A stretch of 64,000 bases of DNA from Psettodes erumei. Its lineage: Eukaryota > Chordata > Actinopteri > Pleuronectiformes > Psettodidae. The position numbers were made by a program, and so were the translations under genes. The stretch lies in contig JAFBJZ010000918.1 in assembly GCA_016785225.1 (NCBI GenBank), positions 496,001 through 560,000 of the forward strand. The letters run 5' to 3'. Of the stretch, positions 23,870-34,706 are shown one piece after another (the stretch's first letter is position 1; every line of letters starts with the position of its first letter). The notes beneath the pieces are model-generated. The model did no database searches. It was not told where the DNA came from and saw only the letters and a program-made list of their open reading frames with translations.

Positions 23870-26800
23870 ATTTGTTTTCAGCCGAAAGACAGTAAGAAAG
23901 AGAGGGAGCCAGAGAGGGGGAGCAAGGTGTCATCCTACACCAAGGTATTGCGCACATACAGTACCGTCCTGCGTGAATGGAGCTGTGTAAACATGCAGCG
24001 CGTGCATTTTTTGACCCGTGCTCAGTTTGCTGTTTTTTATTTGCTTGTGACAACTACTGTGTTTGTTTGTTTTTTTTTAAAGAGTGAAGAGTCCAAGCCA
24101 GTTCCCAAAATCAGTCCTTCTAAGACTTCAGAACCCTCTGTCAACCTACTAGGCCTTGGTGAGTGATTATAGAAATGATATAAAAGGAAAAAGTACATAA
24201 AAAACGGAAAGGCCGAAATGGACTACGTGAATGTGCAAACCGAGGCTGAGATGCTGTTGATGAAATGGGGCTGAATGTGGCTTCAGATTGGAATCATTTT
24301 CTGTTTACCTCTTGTATTGTGGGTCTGACCAAGGAGCGGACGACCACAAACCTGTGGCGGCTCCGCTTGTGTGGACCTGTGGTGCCGTGTAATTCTTGAG
24401 CACCGACGTTCCCCAGGTCTTTGTTTGTCATGTCGATGGGAACTACTGTAATTTTAGGATGGCCGCAGGTTGTCTGCACGTCGATGCCATCGCACGTTGT
24501 TCCCGACATCGTCCACCGAGCAGCCAGTTGCTGGTGTTAATGTGGTCGCCCGAACGCCGCAGACCTCTTTTCCCCTTCCGAACTGTGAAACAAACCGCGG
24601 CCGCCTCCCTCTTCAGCTTGCGTCGTCGCCGCGAACCTGTGGTCTCGACGTGTGTTAATCAGGCAGCGGGCCGCAGAGCGAGAGCGACGTCTTTTTAAAA
24701 GGCCGCTCGCGTTTCCCCTTCAGACGCTTTCTGGCGCCTGAGCGACACACGACCCGGCGTGCCTTCCCTCTCCCTTTCGGCGCCCGCCGATCCGGGAACC
24801 GCCGTGCCGTCCGTTGAGCTGTCGCGAAGACTGCTGTTCTTTCAAGTTGCTGCTAATGCGAACTATAAAGCTGCTCCTGCTGCTGCTTTAGGTTAAAAGC
24901 CTTGTAACAGTAAACCGCTGCCAGGCCTCTCTTTTTTTCCTGTTGTTTGTGAGTTCGCTTGAGGAAGTGATACAGCTGCTGACTCACTCGGCATTAACGG
25001 CCGAGTTGCAACTTCTTGTTTCGTTTGAAAAGTTGATGTATGTCTCGATTTTTTTTTTTTTTTTTTTTTTCCCCCACTTCAAAGTAGATGACTGTGACTG
25101 TGTGATGCTGTGCTACCGGCCCGCGGGATCATTGCGTTACTTGGATGGGATGCGTACTGTTATTTTTGCTTTGTGGCCAATGAGCTCCTAAAGATAAGCT
25201 GTTTCATTTTTTTTATTGCCCTAACTGCTCTCCTCGCTGTGTGGGTGACGTTCTGCAGATGTGGGGGGGGGCAGTGCAAATAAATAAATACATTATTGTA
25301 CATTGAAAACGCACATCCTCCATGAGCGAAGATCCGTTCTGTTGGTTTTGAACCACTTTCCACGCCGTTAGAGGTCGTGTCAGAATTTTATACTGATTTT
25401 TCATCAGTTTTCAGTGGATGCAGGTTTAATATCTGTGGGAAATCATCAGTGAGTCACACTGAGTTGTGCTCAGCTGCTTTCACTCTGCCTCTGCGCTGGT
25501 GACGGCCACGGCCAGAGGCATCCCGTTTTTCCGACTGTCCGTCTGTCCCACCGCAGCGTCTCAGGAATGACTCGACTTCCGAGGTCGGAGGTCAAGGACG
25601 TCATCGTGTTTTTGGCCGTAACTCAAGAATGAACTCGGTAGTTATGACAAAATTTCACACAAGTATCTGTTGGGTTAAAATGATGAGCTGGTGACATCTC
25701 ACACCCAAAAGGTCTAAAGTCACCTCTGCTGTGACATCGAAATCTTCAGCAAAAACACTTTTCTGGCCTCAGGAACTGAAGGGGAGCCTGTGACCTTTTT
25801 TTCCTGCGACTTGATTGGTCGAAGGAGGCACACGGCCACAACGTGGCAACTCTAGTTTCTAATGGTGTTCACTTGTTTCCCACGTGTCAAAACCGGTTTT
25901 TCTACCCTCCTGTCACAGACGCACCAGCAGCTGCTTCGCCTAACAATGGCAGCACGAGCACAAGCCAGAACAACAACGACCTGGACATATTCGGCCCCAT
26001 GGTGTCCAACCCCCTCCCTGCGTCCACGTCCTTTTCTCAGGTAAAGGGAACAACTCCCTCGTCCAGATTTCGTGCTGGTATCAGCGGGGCGCCGCAGTAA
26101 CAGTCAGTGCTGTCACAGAACTGAAGTCAACTGTGCAGCGACAAATAAAAAGGTTGACGTCAGCGCCACGAGGAACAGAAGCACGCTTCAGAAAATGAAT
26201 GAATCAATGTGTAAATGGAGCTGCACCCGACAACTATTTTCATCAGCAATTTGTGTACCGATTATTACTTTTTCTAAAAAAAAAAAAAATGCAGAGAAAC
26301 GCCCGTCGTTCAGGTCTTCAGCACGCACGGCGGTGTCTTCTGAGTGGTAGTAGCAGTTTAATAAACGTATGAAACATTCACGAAAACTTAGACTAATTAT
26401 CTGGTGATTCACTGTGCAGTGCCCATTTTAATACTGTTTACTGTGCTCTAAAAAAAAAAACCCAAACCTCTGGCTTTTCCCTGTTTACGCCAACAGAACA
26501 AAAATAACTGCAGAAAGTTGTTTTTTTTTTGCCTGAGCTGTAAATGACCCCACGGCTGCGTTTCCCAGCAAATTTATTTAGTACAAAAACATTTCTCCAT
26601 CAGGAGTTACTTAATGTCACCTAATTACTGCTGAGCATTTGAGATTTGATGTGTGTGTGTGTGTGAGTGGAACAGAGGGAAACGGTGACACGTGTGTTGC
26701 GCAGCATGTAAAATACAAATTCATCGCATCACGTTCCCGTGTCACGGCACAGGCGGCACCAGTAAAATAACCTGTAGTGAGGGGATTTAAGGACCATTAA

Positions 26801-29231
26801 ACTGTTTGGGGTTTCTTTTTACGGCTGTTACAGGTCACGACTGAAATACACGGGGTGTTATTATGCAGGACAGCCTGTTATCACTTCAATTATCACTGGA
26901 CGGAAGCCGTTCTGTCAAATTTGGCAGCGGCGACGGCTCGTGGCCGCTCGCCCAGCGCGGCCGCCAGGTTCCAAACCTCCTGTCGGGGCTGCTCAGGCTC
27001 ACAGTTGTGTCACATGCAGCGGTAGCACTGTGTGTCAATTTTTTTTTTTTACAACGGGACCTTCGCTGATGACGGCTCGTTTGCTTCCGGTCCTGTTTGT
27101 ATCAAATGCAGTGACAGCATCCCTTAACCCCCCCCCCCACCTCCCTCCAGGTGAGCTCCAGTAACGCGGCCAGCACTCCGACACAAGCCCCCGCGGCAGG
27201 AGTAGGAGCCGGCTCGGGGTCAGGGCAGGGAGACCTCGACCTGTTCAGTGACAGCAGTAGCGCTGCTAAAACCGACGACACGGCCAAGAAGCCCCTGTCC
27301 AAGGACTCCATCCTGTCCCTGTATGGAACCAACAGCATGTCCCACCCGTCGCCCGCCGGTGAGAAATTCATAAACAGAGATTGCGCTGAATGCTAATGTG
27401 AAACGCCACCTTGGTTGATCTTGATTTTTTTTTTTTTTTTACATGAGAAGAGAATGGTGGTGGGCTGCGACATCTGTCGAATAGTTTGAGATATATATCA
27501 GAGCGCAAGTTAAAGTTCATGAATATAAAATGTTATCCTAACTTCAGGAGCTGTACCACAATTTGAGTTGTTTTACTGGCAGATTTTTAATTAAAATAAG
27601 GAACTCTCCAGTCACACTTTGATCGGTGCCGCAGAAGTACAGAGACCTAATCCCTAATCCAACGTGCTGAACCCCGCCCTCTCTGTGGTTGCTAAATATA
27701 CCTGAAGCCCAACATATGAACGATTTGTCATCAGTCTAGTCAGTCATGCCAGGGTCTGTTTTTCTCAGCTGCAGATTGGATCTTTGTGCCAGATCCAATC
27801 TGTGTGCCTTTTTTTTTTAACATCAGGGGTCATATCATTTTTTTGTTTGCTTGTGTCATGCCTCAACCGTGAGAACATTCGCACATTCCCACAAAGCAGG
27901 CAGCGACATCACTTGAAAGGAGTCCAGAAGGAGCAAGTCGATACTTGTGCACACTTCCCGACATCTCTGCCTGAAATACAAACACCTCACGCCTCAAGCA
28001 AAGCTCCGCAAATCACCCCACGCCCACACCTCGCACATTCAAACACTAGAATGAAAAGTTGTGTGATAATTGTCTTCACTCTTTCTCCCCCTCCTCCAGC
28101 TGGCATGTTCATGGGCCCCTCCCAGATGCAGTTTCCTGTCCAGGCCCCCGCCGGTTATCAGGCCTTCCCCGGCATGGGCGCGGCCATGCCGCCCACCACC
28201 GTCATGGGCGCCATGATGGCTCAGAGCGGGGCAGCCATGATGGGGCCCAGCCCGGGCATGATGGTCGGGATGACCATGCCCAACGGCTTCATGGGAAACG
28301 CGCCCGCCGCCGGCGTGATGGGCATGGCCCCGAGAATGATGGGACCACAGGGTGGCGCGATGCCTGCGGGCATGGTGCCTGCTCAGGGCATGTACGCCAT
28401 CCAGCCCGGGCAGCAGGCTCAGTGGAACATGGGTCAGGTACGGAGAGCCCACACTCAATGTTGTGTTATCGGGCCGTGGCGCCTCTGACAGAAGTGTTTG
28501 TTTTACACGTGGCCACACCCAGCGGTGATGACAACGCGTTGAACAAGGGTGCATTGTGAGATGTCGCACTGTGCAGGGGGCGGGCAGGACCTTTCGCAGC
28601 CACTAGATGGCAACGCAAACACGACTTTAAAATTGGATCGTACATAATACACACCACATAACATTACACACATAACATTTTGCAAGCACGTTTTCTGTGT
28701 CTGTGTGACGTTTGAGCTTTGGTCTTTTAAAAGTTGCAATTTGAAAGATGTCAGAAGGTATTATACAGAAAAAGATGACTGCATAGCATATAATTTGAAC
28801 ACACATCTAGGGTGTACATATTCAGCTCCAGCTTCTGTAACCAGAAAGGAGTTTTAGTTTGAGCCCAACTTTGACAACATATTTTTAGAGAGAAGCTTCA
28901 GCATCCTTCAGAAAAGGACTGAATATCTGGCACCATCTTTCATGGGGACAGCGATAGGGATATTTATCTCTCAGTGAATCTTCAGACGGTGCTCAGGAGT
29001 ACTCGGGGCAAAGTGGGGGTCTTAAGTCAGTAATGGCTGGTTTCCTTGATGTCAATGCTCCGGTGTCGCTCACACTGATCTCTCTAACATCCTCAGATGA
29101 ACCAGCAGATGTCGGGGTTGACTCTGAATGGCACGGGCGGCCAGATGACCTTCGGTCAGCCTCCGTCAGCAATGGGTGGCTGGGCCGCGGCCGGATCGGG
29201 CCAGACTCTGAGCACACAGCTATGGAAGTGA
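21942..29231 (+). CDS. smap1: Small ArfGAP 1 (stromal membrane-associated protein 1)
   Basis: GTPase-activating protein for Arf6 that works with clathrin in endocytosis. Ten coding exons: 21942-22059, 22536-22669, 23481-23566, 23644-23719, 23882-23944, 24083-24158, 25919-26040, 27151-27358, 28100-28437 and 29097-29231. They are all in phase and give 451 residues (human SMAP1 about 467). The ArfGAP domain begins near residue 20, with zinc ligands C33, C36, C53 and C56 (C-x2-C-x16-C-x2-C) and the arginine finger R61 in AGIHRNLG. A clathrin box LLGLD is at 181-185. DLDIFGPM, LSKDSILSLYG, a Met/Gly/Pro-rich stretch and the terminus GQTLSTQLWK follow, all typical of SMAP1. The N-terminus REKAQKLNEQHQ separates it from SMAP2. 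The Lys/Glu-rich linker after the GAP domain is shorter than in mammals. The intron at 23567-23643 is U12-type. Confidence 0.96.
22160..22300. repeat. GCTA/GCTAAC-rich patch in smap1 intron 1
   Basis: Repeated GCTAA, GCTAG and GGTTAGC words occur within about 140 bases. A similar but sparser set (GCTAACG, CAGCTAAC) lies at 17648-17720 in cenpk intron 1. Such words are often seen near the first exon of teleost genes; the function is unknown to me. Confidence 0.5.
23567..23643 (+). other. U12-type (minor spliceosome) GT-AG intron in smap1
   Basis: The 77-base intron starts GTATCCTTC, the U12 donor consensus apart from the final T. CCTTAAC at 23626-23632 matches the U12 branch-site consensus, with the branch adenosine 12-13 bases before the 3' splice site, inside the narrow U12 range. 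No long polypyrimidine tract is present. Splicing here restores ...TDQ|AVEFF in phase; no alternative GT-AG pair gives the family sequence. Confidence 0.88.
23831..23866. repeat. GT microsatellite in smap1 intron 4
   Basis: A pure GT run ends only 15 bases before the acceptor of exon 5 and takes the place of much of the polypyrimidine tract. Confidence 0.95.
24590..24840. other. CpG-dense block inside smap1 intron 6
   Basis: CpG dinucleotides are frequent here (for example in CCGCGGCCGCC, GCGAGAGCGACG, GGCGCCCGCCG and CTGTCGCG), in contrast to the surrounding AT-rich intron. No splice-flanked exon was found. It may be an intragenic CpG island, an alternative promoter or the remnant of a GC-rich element. 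Confidence 0.5.
25490..25850. repeat. Probable teleost dispersed repeat in smap1 intron 6
   Basis: The stretch 'taactcaagaatgaa', 'tatgacaaaatttcac', 'aaaatgatgag', 'ctgtgacatc' and 'aaaaacacttttctggcc' reads like a dispersed non-coding repeat I recall from percomorph genomes. It shows no coding potential. The boundaries are approximate, and a repeat-library search would settle it. Confidence 0.5.
26210..26420 (+). repeat. Degenerate hAT-like MITE remnant
   Basis: 'ggagctgcacccgacaactattttcatcagcaat' (split for description: ggagctgcaccc / gacaactattttcatc) followed by 'gattattactttttc' resembles a decayed copy of the widespread fish element that begins with a ctgcaactaacgattatttt-type end. 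It lies in smap1 intron 7. Assignment rests on memory of the family's end sequence. Confidence 0.4.
28600..28611 (+). promoter_or_regulatory. CTCF-like motif, forward orientation
   Basis: CCACTAGATGGC matches the 12-base core of the vertebrate CTCF consensus (CCASYAGRKGGC). It lies in the last intron of smap1. Confidence 0.35.
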
Positions 29232-32200
29232 GCCTTCGAGCGGGTCGATGGCCGGGCAGAGTCAGAGTCGAGGCTGCGGAAAGTGCAAAAATGTATCTTG
29301 TGCTTCTCTGTTCCTCACGATGAACTGATGCCCACTTCCATCGCAGACCAGCCCTCAGAACATGAAACTTGTATCTCTTCTTTTCCTCCTTCTCCCTTTC
29401 TCTGTCTCTCTTTCTCTCTATTGTGTGAGTGAATTGGGAGTCATGCAGGATTACAGCCTGGCAGTTTCTGCCTGTCGTATGGTTTTTGATCATAACTTTT
29501 ATTTTCCTTTTTTGGAAAAAAGAAAACGACATGAAAATAACAGTCCCAACAAAAATGATATCGACATATCAGAAAAGCTGCAGGACCAGTTACACAAGCT
29601 TTTATTGTATCACTGTATCATTATAAGATTATAGAACATTTAAATGAATCGTATTTAAAGGGAGGAGCTATGACTATCAAGTCTGTCAGTACTGCTCCCA
29701 AATGTACAGCGCTGTATAACCCTCTTTTAAAGTACTTGTGGTTCCCCTATAAAATTAAAACGATAAGAAATAATGTGATTTTCATGTGTCTTCTCTTGGC
29801 CGAGTGTAATTTTTTTAATGGCTCAACACGAGGAAAAGCGTGTTCATAAGACGTTCGAGGGTCTTGATGTCTTTATGCTTAATCCTGGTTTAAGATGACG
29901 CAGTGTTGGTGGAGAACGCGCCTCACGCTGCCTTGGAACGAAGACCTGTCGTTCTGCCTCATTCAGTGTGAATCCTGGGATGGGTGGGGTTGGGGGCGCA
30001 CTCACTTTGCCTGCATGTTGTATATCAGTGGTATAGATAACAGCTCCACTGTCGGGCCGTTGTGAACCACTAGAGGGCTCTCCTTTGTCGGTTCGACACA
30101 GCCATGTCCCACTGTAAGCCATTACTCCTCGTGACCTCTAGATGGCAGGATCGCCATGTTGGAAAATGCTTCAGATGCGTGAACAGAATGAGCATAAGCC
30201 CACTGGATTTTTAATTAAAATGAAATAGTTGTTCTGATAAAGGTTTGGTGGGCCCGGACGACTACGTGGGCAGCAGAGACGGCGGCTGTGGATCCTGTAA
30301 ACCTGAGAATTTTTTTTTTTTCTGCTGTGTGTCACACTTGTCTCTTCGTAGGGAGCAAAGTGACAGAGGGGTCGACGGATATCAGAGCTGCTTAATTAGA
30401 GTTCTTTGTGCACTCGAGTTGATCAGTCCTCCCCTGTCACTGCAGAAAACCCCCACACGGCAGCATCCCATCATTATGTTCAATCTTTATACTGACATGA
30501 ACGCAGGAGTTAAAGTCTAAAGAGCCCCGAACAAAACGCCTTCGTACAGCAGTGCATTCGCTTGATAAATCAGGCCCTAACAGGTTTTCATTTAAAGTGG
30601 CACAATGGCCAAGTTTATGTAATCACCAAAGTGTTGAGAAACTATGACCTATGTGTTTCTCTTGGCAGCAGCCTGCATATTGCAACAGTTTCAGACATGA
30701 TAAATCACTCTGGTGTTGGCTGTAAAAATGGGCCAGGTCTGTCAATCAACAGATTTAAAACCGGTTTTATTAGGCGTCTAATCTTGGCGAACAAGTAAAA
30801 CGTACAGGAATCCAGCAGCTGGTGGCACTGTTGTATTCACTTTTGCAAGAGATGACAGTCAGTATACTGGCCACACTGTGGGCTTACTGTTCGATCCAAT
30901 AGGCACATGCTGTACTTCTCATTTCTACTGCCATGATGTAATTTATTCACTCAAAGTTTTCCCTTGTTGCTGATGTCTTTCCCCTTTCTAACATTTGCAA
31001 TTCGGAGCTACATACGTAGCATCAGGTTTATTACAAACGCTTTCTTTTTTTACAAGTGGCGCGATGAATGCACCTTTGTTAAAAGTTTTTTGGTGAGCGT
31101 TCAAGGCACATTCACACGAGCTTACAGGATTTGGAAAATCAGAGTCACTCTACAGTAGCAGCAGCAGCAGGGGCAGCGTTGTTGGGAAAATGTGCCTCAC
31201 TCTCCCTCTGAGTGGTTTTGATCTGTAGTCCTTTCACTGGGTTACTCTCTTAGTTTTGTGTAGAGATTTCAACAGAATGTATTTCTTTAAACACACACTG
31301 TGTCTCGGCCTGAGCTTCTCCACCCAGTGCCTGCTGAGATATGCCTTTGCACACATCCGCCCAGTGCATGGGAAGCTTTAACGGTGAATGTGATTTGAAA
31401 AATCTGTCTTACACTCACGACAGAAAAAGATAATGGATAAAACCTGCTATTTGTATAAGCTCATTCTCTTATAATAGCAAATGCCTTCGTGTAGAATACA
31501 GCTGAGCTGTTGAGCCCTGCCCAGGTGGGTCTGTCCAGGTCTTCATCATCTTGTTGGAGGGCGTGGTTCCTCAAACCAGCCCTACCTGTTAATCTCCCAC
31601 CTTTCAGTCATCCTACATTGTGCAGTCAGAGCCGTATGCTTTGTTATTGAAACAGCAGTGGTTTCACACTCTGTGTGTAACTGGTTGGAATGCACTTACA
31701 GCGACTCCCAGCCATGCAAATGGATGAAAGATCACATCTGTCTCATGTTTGGCAGGGCCTGAAAGCCCATGAAATGTATTTGCTCTTGTTCCACTCTCTA
31801 CCTCTCATCTGTTCCTACGCCTCGCTGCAGCTCGGCTGAAGTTTGAAAACTTTCACAGCAAGATCCGATGCCATACACCGTCAAAGACCTTTAGCAAAGA
31901 GGTTCTGCATTCCTCTCAGGCTGTGTGTCAAACCTAACACTGCTCCAGAATAGAGTCCGCCAGCCCAGTAAAGAATGTCCCCCTCTCCTCACCAGCCCCT
32001 TAATGGACTTTCTGACCCTGAGACTGCAACATTCCTGCAGATACGGACGTCAGCCTCCGGTTTAACTGTTGCAGACATGACTAATATTTAATTAAACATT
32101 ACACTGATATGAAAGCTCAATGTCATTTCGTAAAATATCGCACTGTGATACCGCAGGCTGACACTGAAGTGAGTTTCCCATAAGACTTTTTATGTTTTTA

Positions 32201-34471
32201 ATTTGAGAAAGCACCAGTTTTACATTGAGTTAAGAGTATTTCCCAAAATAATGAACTCTGTCTGTTGGTTACAGCAAGTTGTCAACACATTGTGACTGCA
32301 GCTAAAGACTAAAGATTCAGTTGCCGGACAAGAAAGGGTTACATGCATTGTGGAGTTTCTGCAGTTAGCCAATATGAAGATGGAGAGTTTCAAATTATCC
32401 ACACAATGCTGGCTTTCATGTTCTTGCAATGACCTTATCATTAATTGAATTGAACTCTTGTGCATGCAAAGTATCTCATGACATCAAGCAAATAACATCT
32501 TCTTATCCTGTGCCATGATCTCACTCTCTGCTAGCCTCAGGCTGGCCTTGAATGGCAGACAGCCATGATAGGGAGAGAATACAAAAATTTATGTCGCCAT
32601 GTTAGCGCTGTTTCCTATTGTATTCTTTTGTGCAACTACATGAAGGTTATGAATTGCTTATTTGTCTGTCTTTCTTTTATCTATTGAATCCATGATTAAC
32701 CAAAATAACCTCACATTTTATTTATTTATGATGACAGCTCTTTATAATGCCAAGGTGAGGTCCCTTACAAATTGAAACATATCCTCCAACCACTCCCTAT
32801 TCCAGTTATGTAGCTGAGGAGTTGGTTCCATATATCGTTCATAAAACTGCCTGATAAAGTTGAGGTGACAGTGTAGTTGCTTGTGGTGCTTCTGAAGTCC
32901 AATCTATGCTTGGCTGCAGTTTTGAGGTGACCCTCTGCTGTAGCTCTGTGTCTTTTGATCATTGTCTTCAGATAATACTGCTAGATTTTTCAATCTGTAC
33001 AAATTTCAGCTTGGTTTTCCATGCACATAGACATGTGCAGGGGTATTTTTTGCCTGCAATTTTCTGAACTTTGTGTTTTTGTTGTTATTTAAAAACAAAA
33101 ATACCAGGTATTAGGTGAGCTTAAGAGATACTGGATGGCAGATTTTTATACATATTCAAATACACGTAATATAACCTATAATCACATACTGGCATATGGC
33201 ATAGTTGAAAGATTTGAACTGTCATTACAAACATTGCAATGCATAATGGGAAATTAGCTTTGCACTGTATCTGTGTTTACAGTAAAAACACTGACGCTAA
33301 TATCATCCAGAGAAAACAGGGTTGAAAAAATAGTGTCACATTTTTAACTTTGACAGGTCCACTGGGTTTGACACTGATCTGGGTAAATTGGTCTGATGTT
33401 GGTGCAATATCCCTCCATGACCCCTGCTGTGGATTTTCATTTCAGATTAGGAGCATCGATGGTAGGGCTTTGTCGTCCTCTATCACGATGATGGTGTGGA
33501 AGAGACACTCATGTGCAACAAAATGGCTCCAAATATGGGTGAGCTGAAGCTCCTTAGAGGGGGGGTTGGATTTTGGAATTTGATCCTCCCTGTAATGTCT
33601 CACTCTTCTCCAAAACCAACATTACACCATCATTTGAGAATTACGAAGCCTTCGTGGGATTCCAGTTTAATTTCAGAGGCTGTAACTGCTGACTTGTACA
33701 GAGTGTAAATGGCTCAAATGCTACCTTTCCTCCCTCTCTGCTTCTCACACACAAACACACACCACATGGAAACAAGCGTTTCCTTCCTCTATTTCACACA
33801 AAACATGCATCAAGTCACCCGCGGACAAGGAGCCATGCCCTTTATGATCAGGAAATCTCTCTGGTTATTTGCTATCAATCGGAGTTCATAAAAGAGGCCA
33901 AAGTGCGGTACTGATAGCGTATGTTTCCACAAAGTCTCTCTTTGTTCAGTTAGTCAGTGTTTGCATTCCCACTCAGTATTTCTGTCCTGAGCCCATGTGT
34001 GTTCTCGTTACTAGGTGACAGACTTCTTGTAACACTGTGTTGAAAAGCCTCCAGGGCAAAGATTAGTCAACCATTTGGGTGTGTCTTGTTTAAAAAAAAA
34101 AAAAAACCCTCTTTGGGCGAACCCTGGGGTCACTCGTGTTATTTGGTCAAATAACTTGCCCTGTTCCTGTGCCATGTAAGTTTTGAGAGCTTTGAACTCA
34201 GCTCAGCCTTCTGAGCACCCCCTTCTCTAAACCCTAATGCTTTCCACACTGGAGCCTTTAACCATTGTTTAGCCTTTCCTGACAACAGCCCCTGTTACAT
34301 AACATCACATTTCCGCAGCCCCACGTCCTACCTCCCAGAGTGTAATGCAGTTGCCATGACAACTGTATAAACAGAGCAAATGTTATGGAAAAAGATGGAA
34401 ACTCGTTTCATTTTTCAATAAAAGTCCAGTAAGAGTCACAAAGTGACACAACTTGTACGTTCACCAGCAGG
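29232..34471. other. smap1 3' region and intergenic DNA before the keratin cluster
   Basis: A possible smap1 poly(A) signal variant ATTAAA lies at 29754-29759. Beyond that I recognise no exon, RNA gene or intact mobile element up to the krt-A poly(A) signal. Two CTCF-like motifs lie at 30067 and 30135. Frames such as that at 33350-33547 have no recognisable domain and are not called. Confidence 0.6.
30067..30078 (+). promoter_or_regulatory. CTCF-like motif, forward orientation
   Basis: CCACTAGAGGGC is a full match to the core consensus. A weaker second match (CCTCTAGATGGCAGGA) follows at 30135-30150 on the same strand. Confidence 0.4.
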
Positions 34472-34477
34472 TTTATT
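34472..34477 (-). terminator. Poly(A) signal of krt-A (minus strand)
   Basis: TTTATT on the plus strand reads AATAAA on the minus strand, about 230 bases after the krt-A stop codon. Confidence 0.75.
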
Positions 34478-34706
34478 TTTCAGACAGGTCACACACAAAC
34501 ACACACAATGTTAGACATTTCTTCTTCTTTGACTGCAAATGCTTTCTCTTACAGAAACTTTTACACGGGCTTCGTTTTCGACATATCTCCAGGTTTTTTC
34601 AGTACAGTTTCACCTATCTCGTGTAACAGTGTTCATTAGTCTGACTGTGTGTGTGTCTGTGTGTGTATGTGTGTCTGAGAACAGCTTGTCCTGCCAGCTG
34701 GACCTC

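Noticed and set aside
24396..24698. Open frames in the GC-rich part of smap1 intron 6 as an extra exon
   Set aside because: No matching splice sites, and the flanking exons 6 and 7 already join in phase as ...LLGLDAP.
28039..28569. Long antisense frame rich in His/Gly/Arg over smap1 exon 9
   Set aside because: It is the shadow of the Met/Gly/Pro-rich smap1 exon on the other strand, with no start context or splice support.
33350..33708. Overlapping frames between smap1 and krt-A as a small gene
   Set aside because: No domain, start context or splice structure; composition is like the surrounding non-coding DNA.
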